DNA from: Trebonia sp963734665
GTDB taxonomy: Bacteria > Actinomycetota > Actinomycetes > Streptosporangiales > Streptosporangiaceae
Length of the DNA: 64,000 nt
Reading direction: 5' to 3'
NCBI GenBank assembly: GCA_963734665.1
Contig: CAVTIR010000005.1
Location: forward strand, 930,001 to 994,000
Part shown: positions 44,716 to 54,165 of the stretch, in pieces
Numbering within the stretch: position 1 is the stretch's first letter
Layout: each line of letters opens with the position of its first letter
Position numbers and translations under genes: made by a program
Notes under the pieces: generated by a model
Told to the model about the DNA's origin: nothing
What the model saw: the letters and a program-made list of their open reading frames with translations, nothing else
Database searches by the model: none

Positions 44716-45711
44716 ATGAAGGCCGTCGTCGCCGCGCTCGCGGCCAACCTGGGCATCGCTATCGCCAAGTTCGCCGCGTTCCTGCTGACCGGCTCGGCGT
44801 CGATGCTCGCCGAGTCCGTGCACTCGGTGGCCGACACGGGCAACGAGACGCTGCTGCTGATCGGCCGTGGCCGGTCGCGCCGGGCACGCACGGCCGAGCA
44901 CCCGTTCGGGTTCGGCCGGGAGCGGTACTTCTACGCGTTCGTGGTGGCGGTGATGCTGTTCACCGTCGGCGCGGTGTTCTCGATCTACGAGGGGGTCCAC
45001 AAGATCCTCAGCCCGGGTCACCTTGACTCGCCCGTGATCGCGTACGTGGTGCTCGCGTTGTCGATGGTGCTTGAGTCCTTCTCGCTGCGCACCGCGATCC
45101 ACGAGGCGAACGAGGTGCGGCAGGAGGGGCACGGCTGGCGGCAGTTCGTCCACGTGACGAAGACGCCGGAGCTCCCTGTGGTGCTGCTTGAGGACACCGC
45201 GGCCCTGGTCGGCCTGGGGTTCGCCTTCCTCGGGGTGCTGCTGTCCCAGCTGACCGGGCACGACCAGTGGGACGGCGTCGGCTCGGTCGGGGTCGGCGTG
45301 CTGCTCGCCTGCGCCGCCTTCATCGTGGGCTACGAGACGAAGAGCATGCTGATCGGGGAGGCGGCCTCGGAGGAGACGTCGGCGCAGATCGTGGCCGCGC
45401 TTGAGGACGGGCCCCAGAAGTTCCGCCTCATCCACCTGCGGACGTCGCATATCGGCCCGGACTCCCTGCTGGTCACGGCCAAGATCGGCGTGCCCGCCGA
45501 CCTGACGGCGGCCGACCTGACGGCGGGCATCGACGCCGCCGAGAAGCGGGTCCGCGCGGCGGTCCCGATCGCGGAGACGATCTACCTGGAGCCGGACATC
45601 TACCGTCCGGGACGGGAAGACCCGCATGACCCGTCGGTGGAGGTCGTCCAGCGCGCCACCCGCCGCCCCCGCCTTACCCGCCGCCCGACCCGTCGCCCGG
45701 ATTCCGTGTAG
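44716..45711 (+). CDS. cation diffusion facilitator family transporter
   Basis: This 331-residue membrane protein has the CDF N-terminal helices (VVAALAANLGIAIAKFAAFLLTG), the first metal motif SVHSVADTGNE and the second site in LEDTAALVGLGFAF. A cytoplasmic C-terminal domain follows. It exports divalent metals such as Zn, Mn or Co by proton exchange; the metal cannot be read from sequence. It lies in the conserved position between the SIS gene and sahH. The last 30 residues are Arg/Pro-rich. Confidence 0.92.
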   Translation: MKAVVAALAANLGIAIAKFAAFLLTGSASMLAESVHSVADTGNETLLLIGRGRSRRARTAEHPFGFGRERYFYAFVVAVMLFTVGAVFSIYEGVHKILSPGHLDSPVIAYVVLALSMVLESFSLRTAIHEANEVRQEGHGWRQFVHVTKTPELPVVLLEDTAALVGLGFAFLGVLLSQLTGHDQWDGVGSVGVGVLLACAAFIVGYETKSMLIGEAASEETSAQIVAALEDGPQKFRLIHLRTSHIGPDSLLVTAKIGVPADLTAADLTAGIDAAEKRVRAAVPIAETIYLEPDIYRPGREDPHDPSVEVVQRATRRPRLTRRPTRRPDSV

Positions 45712-45924
45712 CAATCGATTTTTGTGCCGCGGGCATGGGGGCGCCGCGCGGGCTGAATTGACCTTTCCCGGTTTCGTCGCCTTATGGTGCGATCGCAGGC
45801 TCTCCAGTGATGCCATCTGGTGTATCTGCCATGTTCGGTGCGGTACGACCGAGTAAGAATTGATGGTGATCGAAGCGTGCCATTTAACCTGCAATATATG
45901 GCGTGATAATGATTCCTAAAGGAT

Positions 45925-45993
45925 GAACCTTATTCTTTTTGATAGTGCCGATCGAGTGAAACCTTGAGGGTCGGGACAAAAAGAATAAGGTTC
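45925..45993. repeat. AT-rich 17-bp inverted repeat (69 bp)
   Basis: GAACCTTATTCTTTTTG and its exact complement form a 17-bp stem around a 35-nt loop, in the 410-nt gap between the CDF gene and the secreted-protein gene. It resembles the hairpin at 58847-58918 in arm sequence (GAACCTT) and total size. Its AT content is far above its surroundings. Confidence 0.7.
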
Positions 45994-46121
45994 GCCGGGA
46001 AGGGCATTCTGCTAATCACGTGAAGCGGACTTTCGGCTGCCCCTTGCTGAGGTAAAGTCGCCTAGCAACATCGTCCTAATTCCACGTCGAGAATCATTCG
46101 ACACACGGGGAAGGGAAAGAC

Positions 46122-46564
46122 ATGTTTACGAAGAGCCGTACTCTCGCGCTCGGTGTAGCGATCGCGGGGGCGATCGGACTCGGCGCGCCGATGGCGAGTG
46201 CCGCTACGATGACGTCCCAGCCGGTTAACGCCGGGGGAGCCGTCAACAGCGCACCGGCCAGGTGCAGTCACTTGGCTGCGGCAACGTCCTGCCCGGTAAC
46301 GCGGTGACCGGTAACGCGCTGACCGGTAACGCGGTGACCGGTAGCCTGCCGGGCAACTCCACCGCGTCCAACTCCGCCGCTTCCTCGGGCGTCAGCTGCG
46401 CCATGGCAACCAAGGAGATCCAGTCCATGGTCTGCGGCACCACCCCGGCCAGCGCCGCGGGCAGCCAGGTGCCGCTGGGCCCGCTCGCGGGCGCGTTCGC
46501 CGCGTTCACGCAGAGCGCCGTCAGCTCGGCCGCTTCCAGCTGCAGCAGCCTCAGCGGCAAGTAG
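46122..46564 (+). pseudogene. small secreted Ala/Ser-rich protein with pentapeptide repeats, frameshifted
   Basis: ATG 46122 starts a clear signal peptide (SRTLALGVAIAGAIGLGAPM, cleavage after ASA). The frame ends at 46307, but the next frame continues sensibly to 46564: LGCGNVLPGNAVTGNALT, GNAVTGSLPGN, then an Ala/Ser-rich segment with Cys in SGVSCAMAT, MVCGTT and SSCSSLSGK. Adding one C near 46258 joins the frames as SAPAQVQSLGCG. A 15-bp DNA repeat encodes the GNAVT units. The mature protein would be about 120 residues with four Cys. I do not recognise the family. Confidence 0.7.
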
Positions 46565-46580
46565 CGCGGCTAGACGCTGG

Positions 46581-47015
46581 TTAGCGATCCCCGCCTGCCG
46601 TCGGCACGCGGGGATCATGTTGTTTTCCGCAACGCGGTAACCGCCCGGCCGGGCCGCGCGGCGCACCGCCGAGGGCACGCAGCGCGCGTTCCTTCTCGAA
46701 GTCAAGGGCGCCGCCGGCGCCGGGACCGGGGGGCACGTGGCCGGTACGCCGCCCGAGATCTGCGACCGCCGCGCGGACGGCAGGCTCGGTCAGCACCCGC
46801 AGCCCGAACGCCAGCGCGGCCGGCGTAATGTCGAACCGCCGCTCGATCGCCAGCGCGGTCGTGATCGCGGCAAGGTCATCCTCGGTGAACTGCCGGTGCG
46901 CGTGGCCCCGCCCGTACGGCCGGTCCCGCAGCGGCGGCAGCAACCCGAGGTCCTCCCGGTACCGAAGCATCCGGGGAGACATGCCGAGCCGCGCGGCGGC
47001 CTCAGTGATCCGCAT
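46581..47015 (-). CDS. MerR-family transcriptional regulator
   Basis: This protein of about 144 residues has an N-terminal winged helix (MRITEAAARLGMSPRMLRYRE then DLGLLPPLRD) and the second MerR arm (RQFTEDDLAAITTALAIERRFDI). The C-terminal part lacks the metal-binding cysteines of MerR, CueR or SoxR, so a small-molecule or redox-independent role is more likely. ATG 47015 is chosen. A TTG nine bases upstream is possible. It is divergent from sahH and convergent with the secreted-protein gene. Confidence 0.86.
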   Translation of the reverse strand: MRITEAAARLGMSPRMLRYREDLGLLPPLRDRPYGRGHAHRQFTEDDLAAITTALAIERRFDITPAALAFGLRVLTEPAVRAAVADLGRRTGHVPPGPGAGGALDFEKERALRALGGAPRGPAGRLPRCGKQHDPRVPTAGGDR

Positions 47016-47077
47016 GCGTATCAATCTAACATTCTGCTGTCAAAAACACGAAGTAGCGTATGCGCGGCACCGCCCAG

Positions 47078-47101
47078 ATCCCGTAGCGTCGTCTACGGGA
47101 T
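47078..47101 (+). promoter_or_regulatory. hairpin in the sahH leader
   Basis: ATCCCGTAG and CTACGGGAT form a perfect 9-bp stem with a 6-nt loop, about 20 nt before the GAAGGAG of sahH. It does not match the S-adenosylhomocysteine riboswitch consensus that I know. Confidence 0.4.
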
Positions 47102-47135
47102 GCGACAGAGCATTAAGCGATGAAGGAGTGAGCGC

Positions 47136-48571
<1,436 letters not shown>

Positions 48572-48575
<4 letters not shown>

Positions 48576-48811
48576 GTGTTGGGGGTCCGATGGAAAAAAC
48601 CGCCATCGCAAAAGGACCCCCAACACTCAGATTTCTCCCGGGGGGACGACCCCCCGTACCCGCCGGATGCGCGCCCGATGGCAAAACCGCCGTCGTATCG
48701 GGCGCGCACCCGGCCTCTCCCCGGGGGGACGCCCCCCGTACCCCCCGTGTGTCGCGGCGCGCGGGCCTGATCGCAAAGACCGCGGTCGTATCAGGCCCGC
48801 GCGCCGCGACA
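48572..48811 (-). repeat. dispersed hairpin + G-box repeat, copy C (array of three hairpins)
   Basis: Hairpin C1 has a 17-bp stem (48572-48588/48614-48630) containing the ahcY stop codon. A G-box follows at 48635-48660. Hairpin C2 has a 12-bp stem plus 4 bp after a mismatch (48668-48679/48697-48708) and a 17-nt loop. A second G-box lies at 48716-48746. Hairpin C3 has a 22-bp stem (48750-48771/48790-48811) and an 18-nt loop. The C2 and C3 loops share the pattern GCAAA-N-ACCGC...CGT. Polarity is opposite to copies A and B. The array fills the 285-nt gap between the two adenosylhomocysteinase genes. Confidence 0.85.
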
Positions 48812-48860
48812 AGAGCCGCGTGTTGATTCGGTTACGCGACGAGACGCAGGGGATGGTCCG

Positions 48861-50156
48861 ATGAAAGGCCAAGATATCCAGAACGCGGGACGACGGCAGC
48901 CGTCCGTCCCCGGGCTCGCCGAGCTCGGGGACAGCCGTATCCGTTATTCCGAACGCATGATGCCGCTTCTGGCCGCTCTCCATTCCCGCTTCGGCGCGGA
49001 TAAGCCGTTCGGCGGGCTGTCTGTCGCCGCATGCCTGCACGTGACCGCGGAGACGGCGGTGTTCATCCGTGCCCTGCGCGCGGGAGGTGCGCGGGTGGCG
49101 CTCGCGGCCTCCAACCCGCTGTCCACTCAGGACGACATCGCCGCCGCCCTCGGCACCGGCGATGGCGTCGAGGTCTTCGCCCGCTCCGGCGTGGACCGCG
49201 AGACGTACTACCGGCACATCGCGCAGGCGCTCGACGCGGCCGGCCCCGGACCCGACCTGGTCATCGACGACGGCGGCGACCTGGTGAGCACCCTGCACAC
49301 CGAGCGCCCGGCGCTGCTTGGCCGGGTGCGCGGCGGCTGCGAGGGGACGACAACAGGCGTGCTCCGCCTGCGCCGGATGGCGGCGGACAAGACGCTCGCC
49401 TTCCCGGTGATCGCCGCGAGCGACACCCCGGTGACCAGGATCGTGGACAACACGCACGGCACCGCGCAGTCGGTCATCGACGGGCTGCTCCGGGCCAGCG
49501 GCGTCCTGCTCGCGGGGAAGACCGTGGTGGTGGCCGGGTTCGGCGCGTGCGGGTCCGGCATCGCCGAGTCCGCCCAAGCGCTTGGCGCCAGGGTCGTGGT
49601 CACCGAGGTGGACCCGGTGCGGGCACTCGACGCGGTGCTGCGCGGGTTCAGGGTGCTGCCCATGCCCGAGGCGGCGCCGATCGGCGAGGTCTTCATCACC
49701 GCGACCGGCTCGACCGAGGTGATCACCGCGGAGCACCTGGCGGTGCTGCGGGATGGCGCGATCCTCGCCAACGCCGGCCACTTCGACGTGGAGATCGACG
49801 TCCGGGCCCTCGCCGCGATGGCGGTCGCCGTCGACACCGACGTCCGCCCGCACGCGGACGCCTACGAGCTCCCCGACGGCCGCCGCCTGCTCCTCCTCGC
49901 CGAAGGCCGCGTGGTCAACCTCGTCGCCGCCGACGGCCACCCGCCCGAGGTGATGGACCTCGCGTTCGGCATCGAGGCCCTGGCGCTCGCCTGGCTGGCG
50001 GGCCGCGCGGAGCAGCTCCCGCCCGGCGTCCACCGGGTCCCACCGGACATCGACGCCGAGGCCGCCCGCCTGGTGCTGGCAGCCCTAGGCACAAGGCTGG
50101 ACACCCTGACCGAGGCCCAGCAGTCCTACCAGGCCAACTGGCACCTCGGCTCCTAA
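48861..50156 (+). CDS. divergent adenosylhomocysteinase-like protein
   Basis: This 431-residue second member of the family is closest in form to the shorter archaeal/Thermotoga type (GTAQSVIDGLLRAS, ILANAGHFDVEID, GHPPEVMDLAFGIEALALA). Retained are the NAD loop (VAGFGACGSGIAES), CLHVTAETA (His55 in human numbering), DDGGD (Asp131) and the GHFD His301. However, Glu156 reads Gly (CEGTTTGV), Asn181 reads Ser and Lys186 is lost (SDTPVTRIVDN; Thr in an ungapped alignment). Those residues contact the ribose or take part in catalysis. It may therefore act on a different thioether nucleoside or be regulatory. It follows ahcY after repeat copy C. Confidence 0.9.
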   Translation: MKGQDIQNAGRRQPSVPGLAELGDSRIRYSERMMPLLAALHSRFGADKPFGGLSVAACLHVTAETAVFIRALRAGGARVALAASNPLSTQDDIAAALGTGDGVEVFARSGVDRETYYRHIAQALDAAGPGPDLVIDDGGDLVSTLHTERPALLGRVRGGCEGTTTGVLRLRRMAADKTLAFPVIAASDTPVTRIVDNTHGTAQSVIDGLLRASGVLLAGKTVVVAGFGACGSGIAESAQALGARVVVTEVDPVRALDAVLRGFRVLPMPEAAPIGEVFITATGSTEVITAEHLAVLRDGAILANAGHFDVEIDVRALAAMAVAVDTDVRPHADAYELPDGRRLLLLAEGRVVNLVAADGHPPEVMDLAFGIEALALAWLAGRAEQLPPGVHRVPPDIDAEAARLVLAALGTRLDTLTEAQQSYQANWHLGS

Positions 50157-50341
50157 TACGGCGGCGAAGTGCCTTGCTTGCTGGCACTGGTGGCTCCGAC
50201 TGACCACGCCTTTGATCGACCGGGGCATGGCCTGTTGTTTCCGTACTGCACTGCCTCCTCCGAACTGACCTGAGCGCCGGATCCGTACCGCCCGGCTGTG
50301 CTCTTCAGGCCCGGCAGACGGAAACGTGCCAGAATCTCCTG

Positions 50342-51106
50342 GTGGCTGAGGAGCGGCTTGATGGCGGGAACATCGGCGGCGCCGTCCGGGCAGGGGATAC
50401 AGTCCGCCGCGGCGCCGGGCCCTGGACGCCGGCCGTGCACGACCTGCTCGCCCACCTGGCGGACAAGGGGTTCCCAGGCGCCCCGCGGCCCCTCGGGTTC
50501 GATGAGCGGGGCCGTGAGGTCCTCACCTTCCTGGAGGGCGAGACCGTCGGAAGCCGCAAGCCGTGGCCAGCCTGGGTTCACTCCGACGACACCCTTGACC
50601 AGGTCGCCCGCTGGATGCGCGCCTACCACCAGGCCGTCGCCGACTTCGTCCCGCTGCCCGGCGCCGTCTGGCGAGGGGGCGGCACCTGGTCACCAGGCCT
50701 GATCATCGGCCACAACGACGCCGGCCCCTACAACGCGGCCTGGCACCGGGGCGCGCTCGCCGGGTTCTTCGACTGGGACTTCGCCGGGCCGGCCACACCG
50801 GAGTGGGACCTGGCCTTCGCCGCCTTCAGCTGGGTGCCACTGCACGCCCGGCACGTTGTTGCCGCCGAAGGGTTCACCGACTTCGCCGCCAGGCCCCGCC
50901 GTCTGCAGCGGTACCTCCGCACCTACGGCTGGTCGGCGACCGCGGCAGAGTTCCTCGTGGTGGTCCAGGCACGTGTCAAGGCCCACGCCGACGGCATTCG
51001 CGACCTCGCCGCCGCAGGGGACGAGGTGTTCGGGCGACTGCTCCGCCAAGGTGCCGCCGACGACCTCGACCAGGCCATCGCCGAGCTGACCATCTTCCCG
51101 CGATAG
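50342..51106 (+). CDS. aminoglycoside phosphotransferase-like kinase
   Basis: This 254-residue small-molecule kinase of the APH/choline-kinase fold has the catalytic loop IIGHNDAGPYNAAW (Asp and Asn) and the metal motif GFFDWDFAGPATPEWDLAF. The N-terminal lobe begins with a glycine-rich segment and GPWTPAVHDLLAHL. Such proteins are widespread in actinobacteria and most have unknown substrates, so antibiotic resistance should not be assumed. The start is GTG 50342. The 185-nt gap before it shows no features. Confidence 0.88.
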   Translation: MAEERLDGGNIGGAVRAGDTVRRGAGPWTPAVHDLLAHLADKGFPGAPRPLGFDERGREVLTFLEGETVGSRKPWPAWVHSDDTLDQVARWMRAYHQAVADFVPLPGAVWRGGGTWSPGLIIGHNDAGPYNAAWHRGALAGFFDWDFAGPATPEWDLAFAAFSWVPLHARHVVAAEGFTDFAARPRRLQRYLRTYGWSATAAEFLVVVQARVKAHADGIRDLAAAGDEVFGRLLRQGAADDLDQAIAELTIFPR

Positions 51107-51424
51107 CACTCGCGCCACTCGAACGCAGCCCGGCCGCTGGCTCCAGGCTGTTGATGTGGACGCCTGCCACCCCGGAAACCTGCTGGGGAAGTGAACGTAG
51201 TGACCGGTTGGCCGGCGTGAAAGGACCGCCCTGGCGGGCTCCGGACACGTCAGGCGTCAGGTTTCTACGTCGAAAACCGGAAAAGGCGGCTGAGGCAGGC
51301 GGCTGGCGCGGGTAACCGGCTGGGCCCGCCGTGGGACTGCGGGCTCCCGCTGGCGGGCCGTCCGTGGTGACGGTTGGGACAAGCAGATCACCCTTCGCTG
51401 CGGACCGGCGAGCAGAATGCACAG
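51107..51424. other. 318-nt intergenic region without recognised features
   Basis: The region lies between the phosphotransferase gene and the convergent CGNR fragment. I see no convincing gene, RNA, or strong hairpin here. Confidence 0.35.
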
Positions 51425-51796
51425 CTACACCGGATTACTGGAGGGGTTGGGCGCGAGGTGGTGGCGGGCGTAGTGGCAGGCGGCGCGTACGCGGTCGCCG
51501 CAGCGGGCCGAGCACCACTGGCGGGCGGCGTGGGTGCGCAGGAACCAGCGGATGCAGCCGTGCGCGCCGCACGGGGCGGGGACCCGGTCTCCCGTGCTCG
51601 TGAGCAGGCCGAGCGCATCCCCGGCTAGCCGGGCGAGGGCGACGGCAACCGGGTCGGCGGCCGGTCCCAGGAGCTGCGTGCTCTGCTGCGGACCCGTGTC
51701 ATCCCAGGTCAGGGCGGGGACTAGCGGCGCACCTGCCAGCGCCGCGTTCAACGCGGACAGGTCGTCGGGCTGCGATGATCGTCCGGTATGTGACAT
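51425..51796 (-). CDS. CGNR zinc-finger protein, probably 5'-truncated
   Basis: The C-terminal 40 residues form the CGNR zinc finger: CGAHGCIRWFL, ARQWCSARCGDRVRAACHYAR, with the CGNR core reading CGDR. Full-length relatives are about 180-200 residues with an N-terminal ABATE domain. Here only 123 residues remain from ATG 51796, and the ABATE start (family VNT-type motifs) is missing, so the gene may be a remnant. Full-length members are presumed transcriptional regulators. Confidence 0.7.
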   Translation of the reverse strand: MSHTGRSSQPDDLSALNAALAGAPLVPALTWDDTGPQQSTQLLGPAADPVAVALARLAGDALGLLTSTGDRVPAPCGAHGCIRWFLRTHAARQWCSARCGDRVRAACHYARHHLAPNPSSNPV

Positions 51797-51893
51797 ATAT
51801 CCTTGCCTGCGCAAACGGGAGGCCACAGGCTAAGCGGCATTGGCTCCGGACCCGTCAGGTGTCAGACACTGGTGGGCGTTGCGCGAGAGGCGA

Positions 51894-53219
51894 TCAGTGG
51901 GGACCCGGCGTGGGACCGGCAAGTCGTTCGGGATCATCTGTATGCGACTTTGACCTGGTGAGTACCAGCCAGCCGACTAGGGCCAGGGGGTAGGCGTAGT
52001 AGCCGAACCTGGTGGACGGCGCGAGGGTGAACAGGACCGCGTACAAGACGATGAGGCGGACCGTGGCGTCCCGCGTGTCGCGCGGCGGGCGGGCGAGCAG
52101 CCAGGCGGCCAGCGCGATGACCGCGAGCAGCAGGAGCGCGTCCACAGTGAGGTGCCCGGCGTGGCCGAGCTCGGAGATGAGGTGGCCGGGGAGCGGGCTG
52201 GCCGCCACCGTCTTGAACTTGCTGGTTCCTAGCGGGTAGTCGATCAGGTTCTGCTCGATGGCGTCCGGGGTCGCTAGCGCGTTCGGGGCGGCTGCCAGGG
52301 CGAGCAGGACGGCTGCCCCGACGACAGTGCCGGTGAACTTGACCGCGACCCGGTGGGACTCGCGGACCCAGGCCAGCACCGCGAGCACCGGAACCACGGC
52401 CCAGGCGGTGGACTTCATCGCGCAGGCGACCGCGAGCACCAGGGCCGCGCGGACGAACTGACGGCGGCCGGCCAGGGCGAGCGTCAGGCAGGTGAGCGCG
52501 ATGATGGGCGGGTCGGTGACGCCGACCGTCAGCGGAAAGGCGATAAGCGGTGAGGCGACGGAGATCGCGGTGAGGACCGCCACCCACCTGCGGCGTTCTT
52601 TGCCGGAGCCCTGGACGGAGCTGGGAGCGACGAGCGTGAAGGCTGCGGCGAGCAGGACGATCGTGACGAGCGAGGTCCAGATCCTGGGATCGCCGAGCAG
52701 TCCGGGGAACCCCGCCTCGCGCGGCAGGCCAAACAGCTCTATGAGCGGCAGGTACGGGTTGTAGTGCTGCCAGTCCGTGATGAGATTAGGGGGCAGGTAC
52801 GGCGTGCCGTGCCTGAACAGGTAGTCCGCCGAGCGGTTGATGACCACGACCTCGGCGGTCGACGTGTCGGGCACCTTGAGGATCATCCAGACCAGCGGTG
52901 CGAGGAACGCGCCGATGATGGCTGCGGCCAGCGGAGCCAGCCAGTTCCTCGTGACCAGCAGCAGGAGGGTCGCGACCGCGTAGCCGCCGCATGCCCAGGC
53001 ACCCCAGGTGCCGTCGGCGTGCCTGGTGAAGATCTCCCCGCCCGCGTACACCGTGAAGATCGCGAACCACACCGTGATGGCGCGGCGGCCGGGCAGGGCG
53101 GTGTGCGCGGCGGCTGTCACCTGCTCGGGATCCGCCCCGTCGCGTGCCTGCGCGGCGGCCGCTGCGCCCGGTGTATTGTCCACGGTCCTAGAGGATATGT
53201 TGACCCTATGCTCAGCCAC
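51894..53219 (-). CDS. polytopic membrane protein, GT-C/DUF2029-like
   Basis: This 441-residue protein has about ten hydrophobic segments and a hydrophilic loop near residue 130-165 (VVVINRSADYLFRHGTPYLP, HYNPYLPLIELFG). This loop resembles GT87/DUF2029-type polyprenyl-sugar mannosyltransferases. CAMKSTAWAVVPVLAVLAWV is also typical. A GT-C role in lipoglycan synthesis is possible but not proven. The start is GTG 53219. The ung gene upstream ends 6 nt before it on the same strand. Confidence 0.75.
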   Translation of the reverse strand: MAEHRVNISSRTVDNTPGAAAAAQARDGADPEQVTAAAHTALPGRRAITVWFAIFTVYAGGEIFTRHADGTWGAWACGGYAVATLLLLVTRNWLAPLAAAIIGAFLAPLVWMILKVPDTSTAEVVVINRSADYLFRHGTPYLPPNLITDWQHYNPYLPLIELFGLPREAGFPGLLGDPRIWTSLVTIVLLAAAFTLVAPSSVQGSGKERRRWVAVLTAISVASPLIAFPLTVGVTDPPIIALTCLTLALAGRRQFVRAALVLAVACAMKSTAWAVVPVLAVLAWVRESHRVAVKFTGTVVGAAVLLALAAAPNALATPDAIEQNLIDYPLGTSKFKTVAASPLPGHLISELGHAGHLTVDALLLLAVIALAAWLLARPPRDTRDATVRLIVLYAVLFTLAPSTRFGYYAYPLALVGWLVLTRSKSHTDDPERLAGPTPGPH

Positions 53220-53224
53220 GTCTG

Positions 53225-53899
53225 CTAGGGGAGGCGCCAGTCGACTGGGTCGGCGCCTTGGGGCTGGAGGAGTTGGTTAGCGCGGCTGAACGGGCGGGTT
53301 CCGAAAAATCCGTTCTGTGCTGACATGGGGCTCGGGTGAGCGGACTCGATGCGCGGGACGCTGCCAAGCAGCGGGGCGAGGTTCCGGGCGTCGCGGCCCC
53401 ACAGGATGGCGACCAGCGGCGCGTCCCGCGCGGCAAGCGCGCGGATCGCCTGCTCGGTTACCTCCTCCCAGCCCTTGCCCCGGTGGCTGCCCGGCTTGCC
53501 TGGCTCGACGGTGAGCACCCTGTTGAGCAGCAGGACGCCGCGCTCGGTCCACGGGGTCAGGTCGCCGTTCGACGGCTTCGGGTAGCCGAGATCCTCGGAG
53601 TACTCGCGGAAGATGTTGACGAGCGAGCCGGGCAGCCGCCTGACGCCTGGGTCGACGGAGAAGCTGAGGCCGACCGGGTGGCCGGGCGTGGGGTAGGGGT
53701 CTTGGCCGACGACCAGGACCCGCACGTCGGCGAACGGCTGCTTGAAGGCGCGCAGCACCTGGTCGCCTGCGGGCAGATAGCGCTTGCCCGCGGCGATCTG
53801 CTCGCGCAGGAACACGCCCATCCGGGCGATCTGGTCCTCGACTGGCGCGAGCGCATTCGCCCAGCCCGCCTCTACGATTTTGCCCAACGGCTCAGACAT
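53225..53899 (-). CDS. ung: uracil-DNA glycosylase (family 1)
   Basis: This 224-residue enzyme has the complete family-1 motifs: water-activating GQDPYPTPGHPVGLSFSV (Asp), LLLNRVLTVEPGKPGSHRGK, ILWGRDARN and the DNA-intercalation loop SAHPSPMSAQNGFFGTRPF (His). It removes uracil from DNA. ATG 53899 gives the usual length. Confidence 0.96.
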   Translation of the reverse strand: MSEPLGKIVEAGWANALAPVEDQIARMGVFLREQIAAGKRYLPAGDQVLRAFKQPFADVRVLVVGQDPYPTPGHPVGLSFSVDPGVRRLPGSLVNIFREYSEDLGYPKPSNGDLTPWTERGVLLLNRVLTVEPGKPGSHRGKGWEEVTEQAIRALAARDAPLVAILWGRDARNLAPLLGSVPRIESAHPSPMSAQNGFFGTRPFSRANQLLQPQGADPVDWRLP

Positions 53900-54026
53900 G
53901 CCCAGAAAATAGCGCAGGGGACCGACAAATGCTGAGCGCGAGCCAAAGCACGCGCCACCGGGCGCCTGGAGGCCGCTGTTCGCTTAAGTATCCGGGTGAC
54001 GCCCGCTCAACTGCGGCCTGTGCCTG

Positions 54027-54071
54027 GTAAACAGGCTCCTAGCTGGTGCGGACCTGGTAAAAAGGGGTAAC
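54027..54071 (+). promoter_or_regulatory. possible MtrA direct-repeat sites upstream of mtrA
   Basis: GTAAA at 54027 and 54057 and GTAAC at 54067 have starts spaced 30 and exactly 10 bp apart, the direct-repeat geometry expected of an OmpR-type regulator. The site is about 95 nt before the mtrA start. Autoregulation is inferred. Confidence 0.35.
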
Positions 54072-54165
54072 CTGCGCATGCGAGCGCGGGTTATCAGCGA
54101 TGGACGTCATCGTCTGTCGTCGTGGGTGCTCTGCTTGGAGCCGGACACATGGAACGATGGGGCTC

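Noticed and set aside
47025..47135. S-adenosylhomocysteine riboswitch before ahcY
   Set aside because: Only one 9-bp hairpin is present and the conserved core of that riboswitch, as I know it, is absent.
50342..51106. Antibiotic-resistance aminoglycoside phosphotransferase
   Set aside because: The fold and catalytic loop fit, but most actinobacterial members of this group have unknown substrates and nothing nearby points to resistance.
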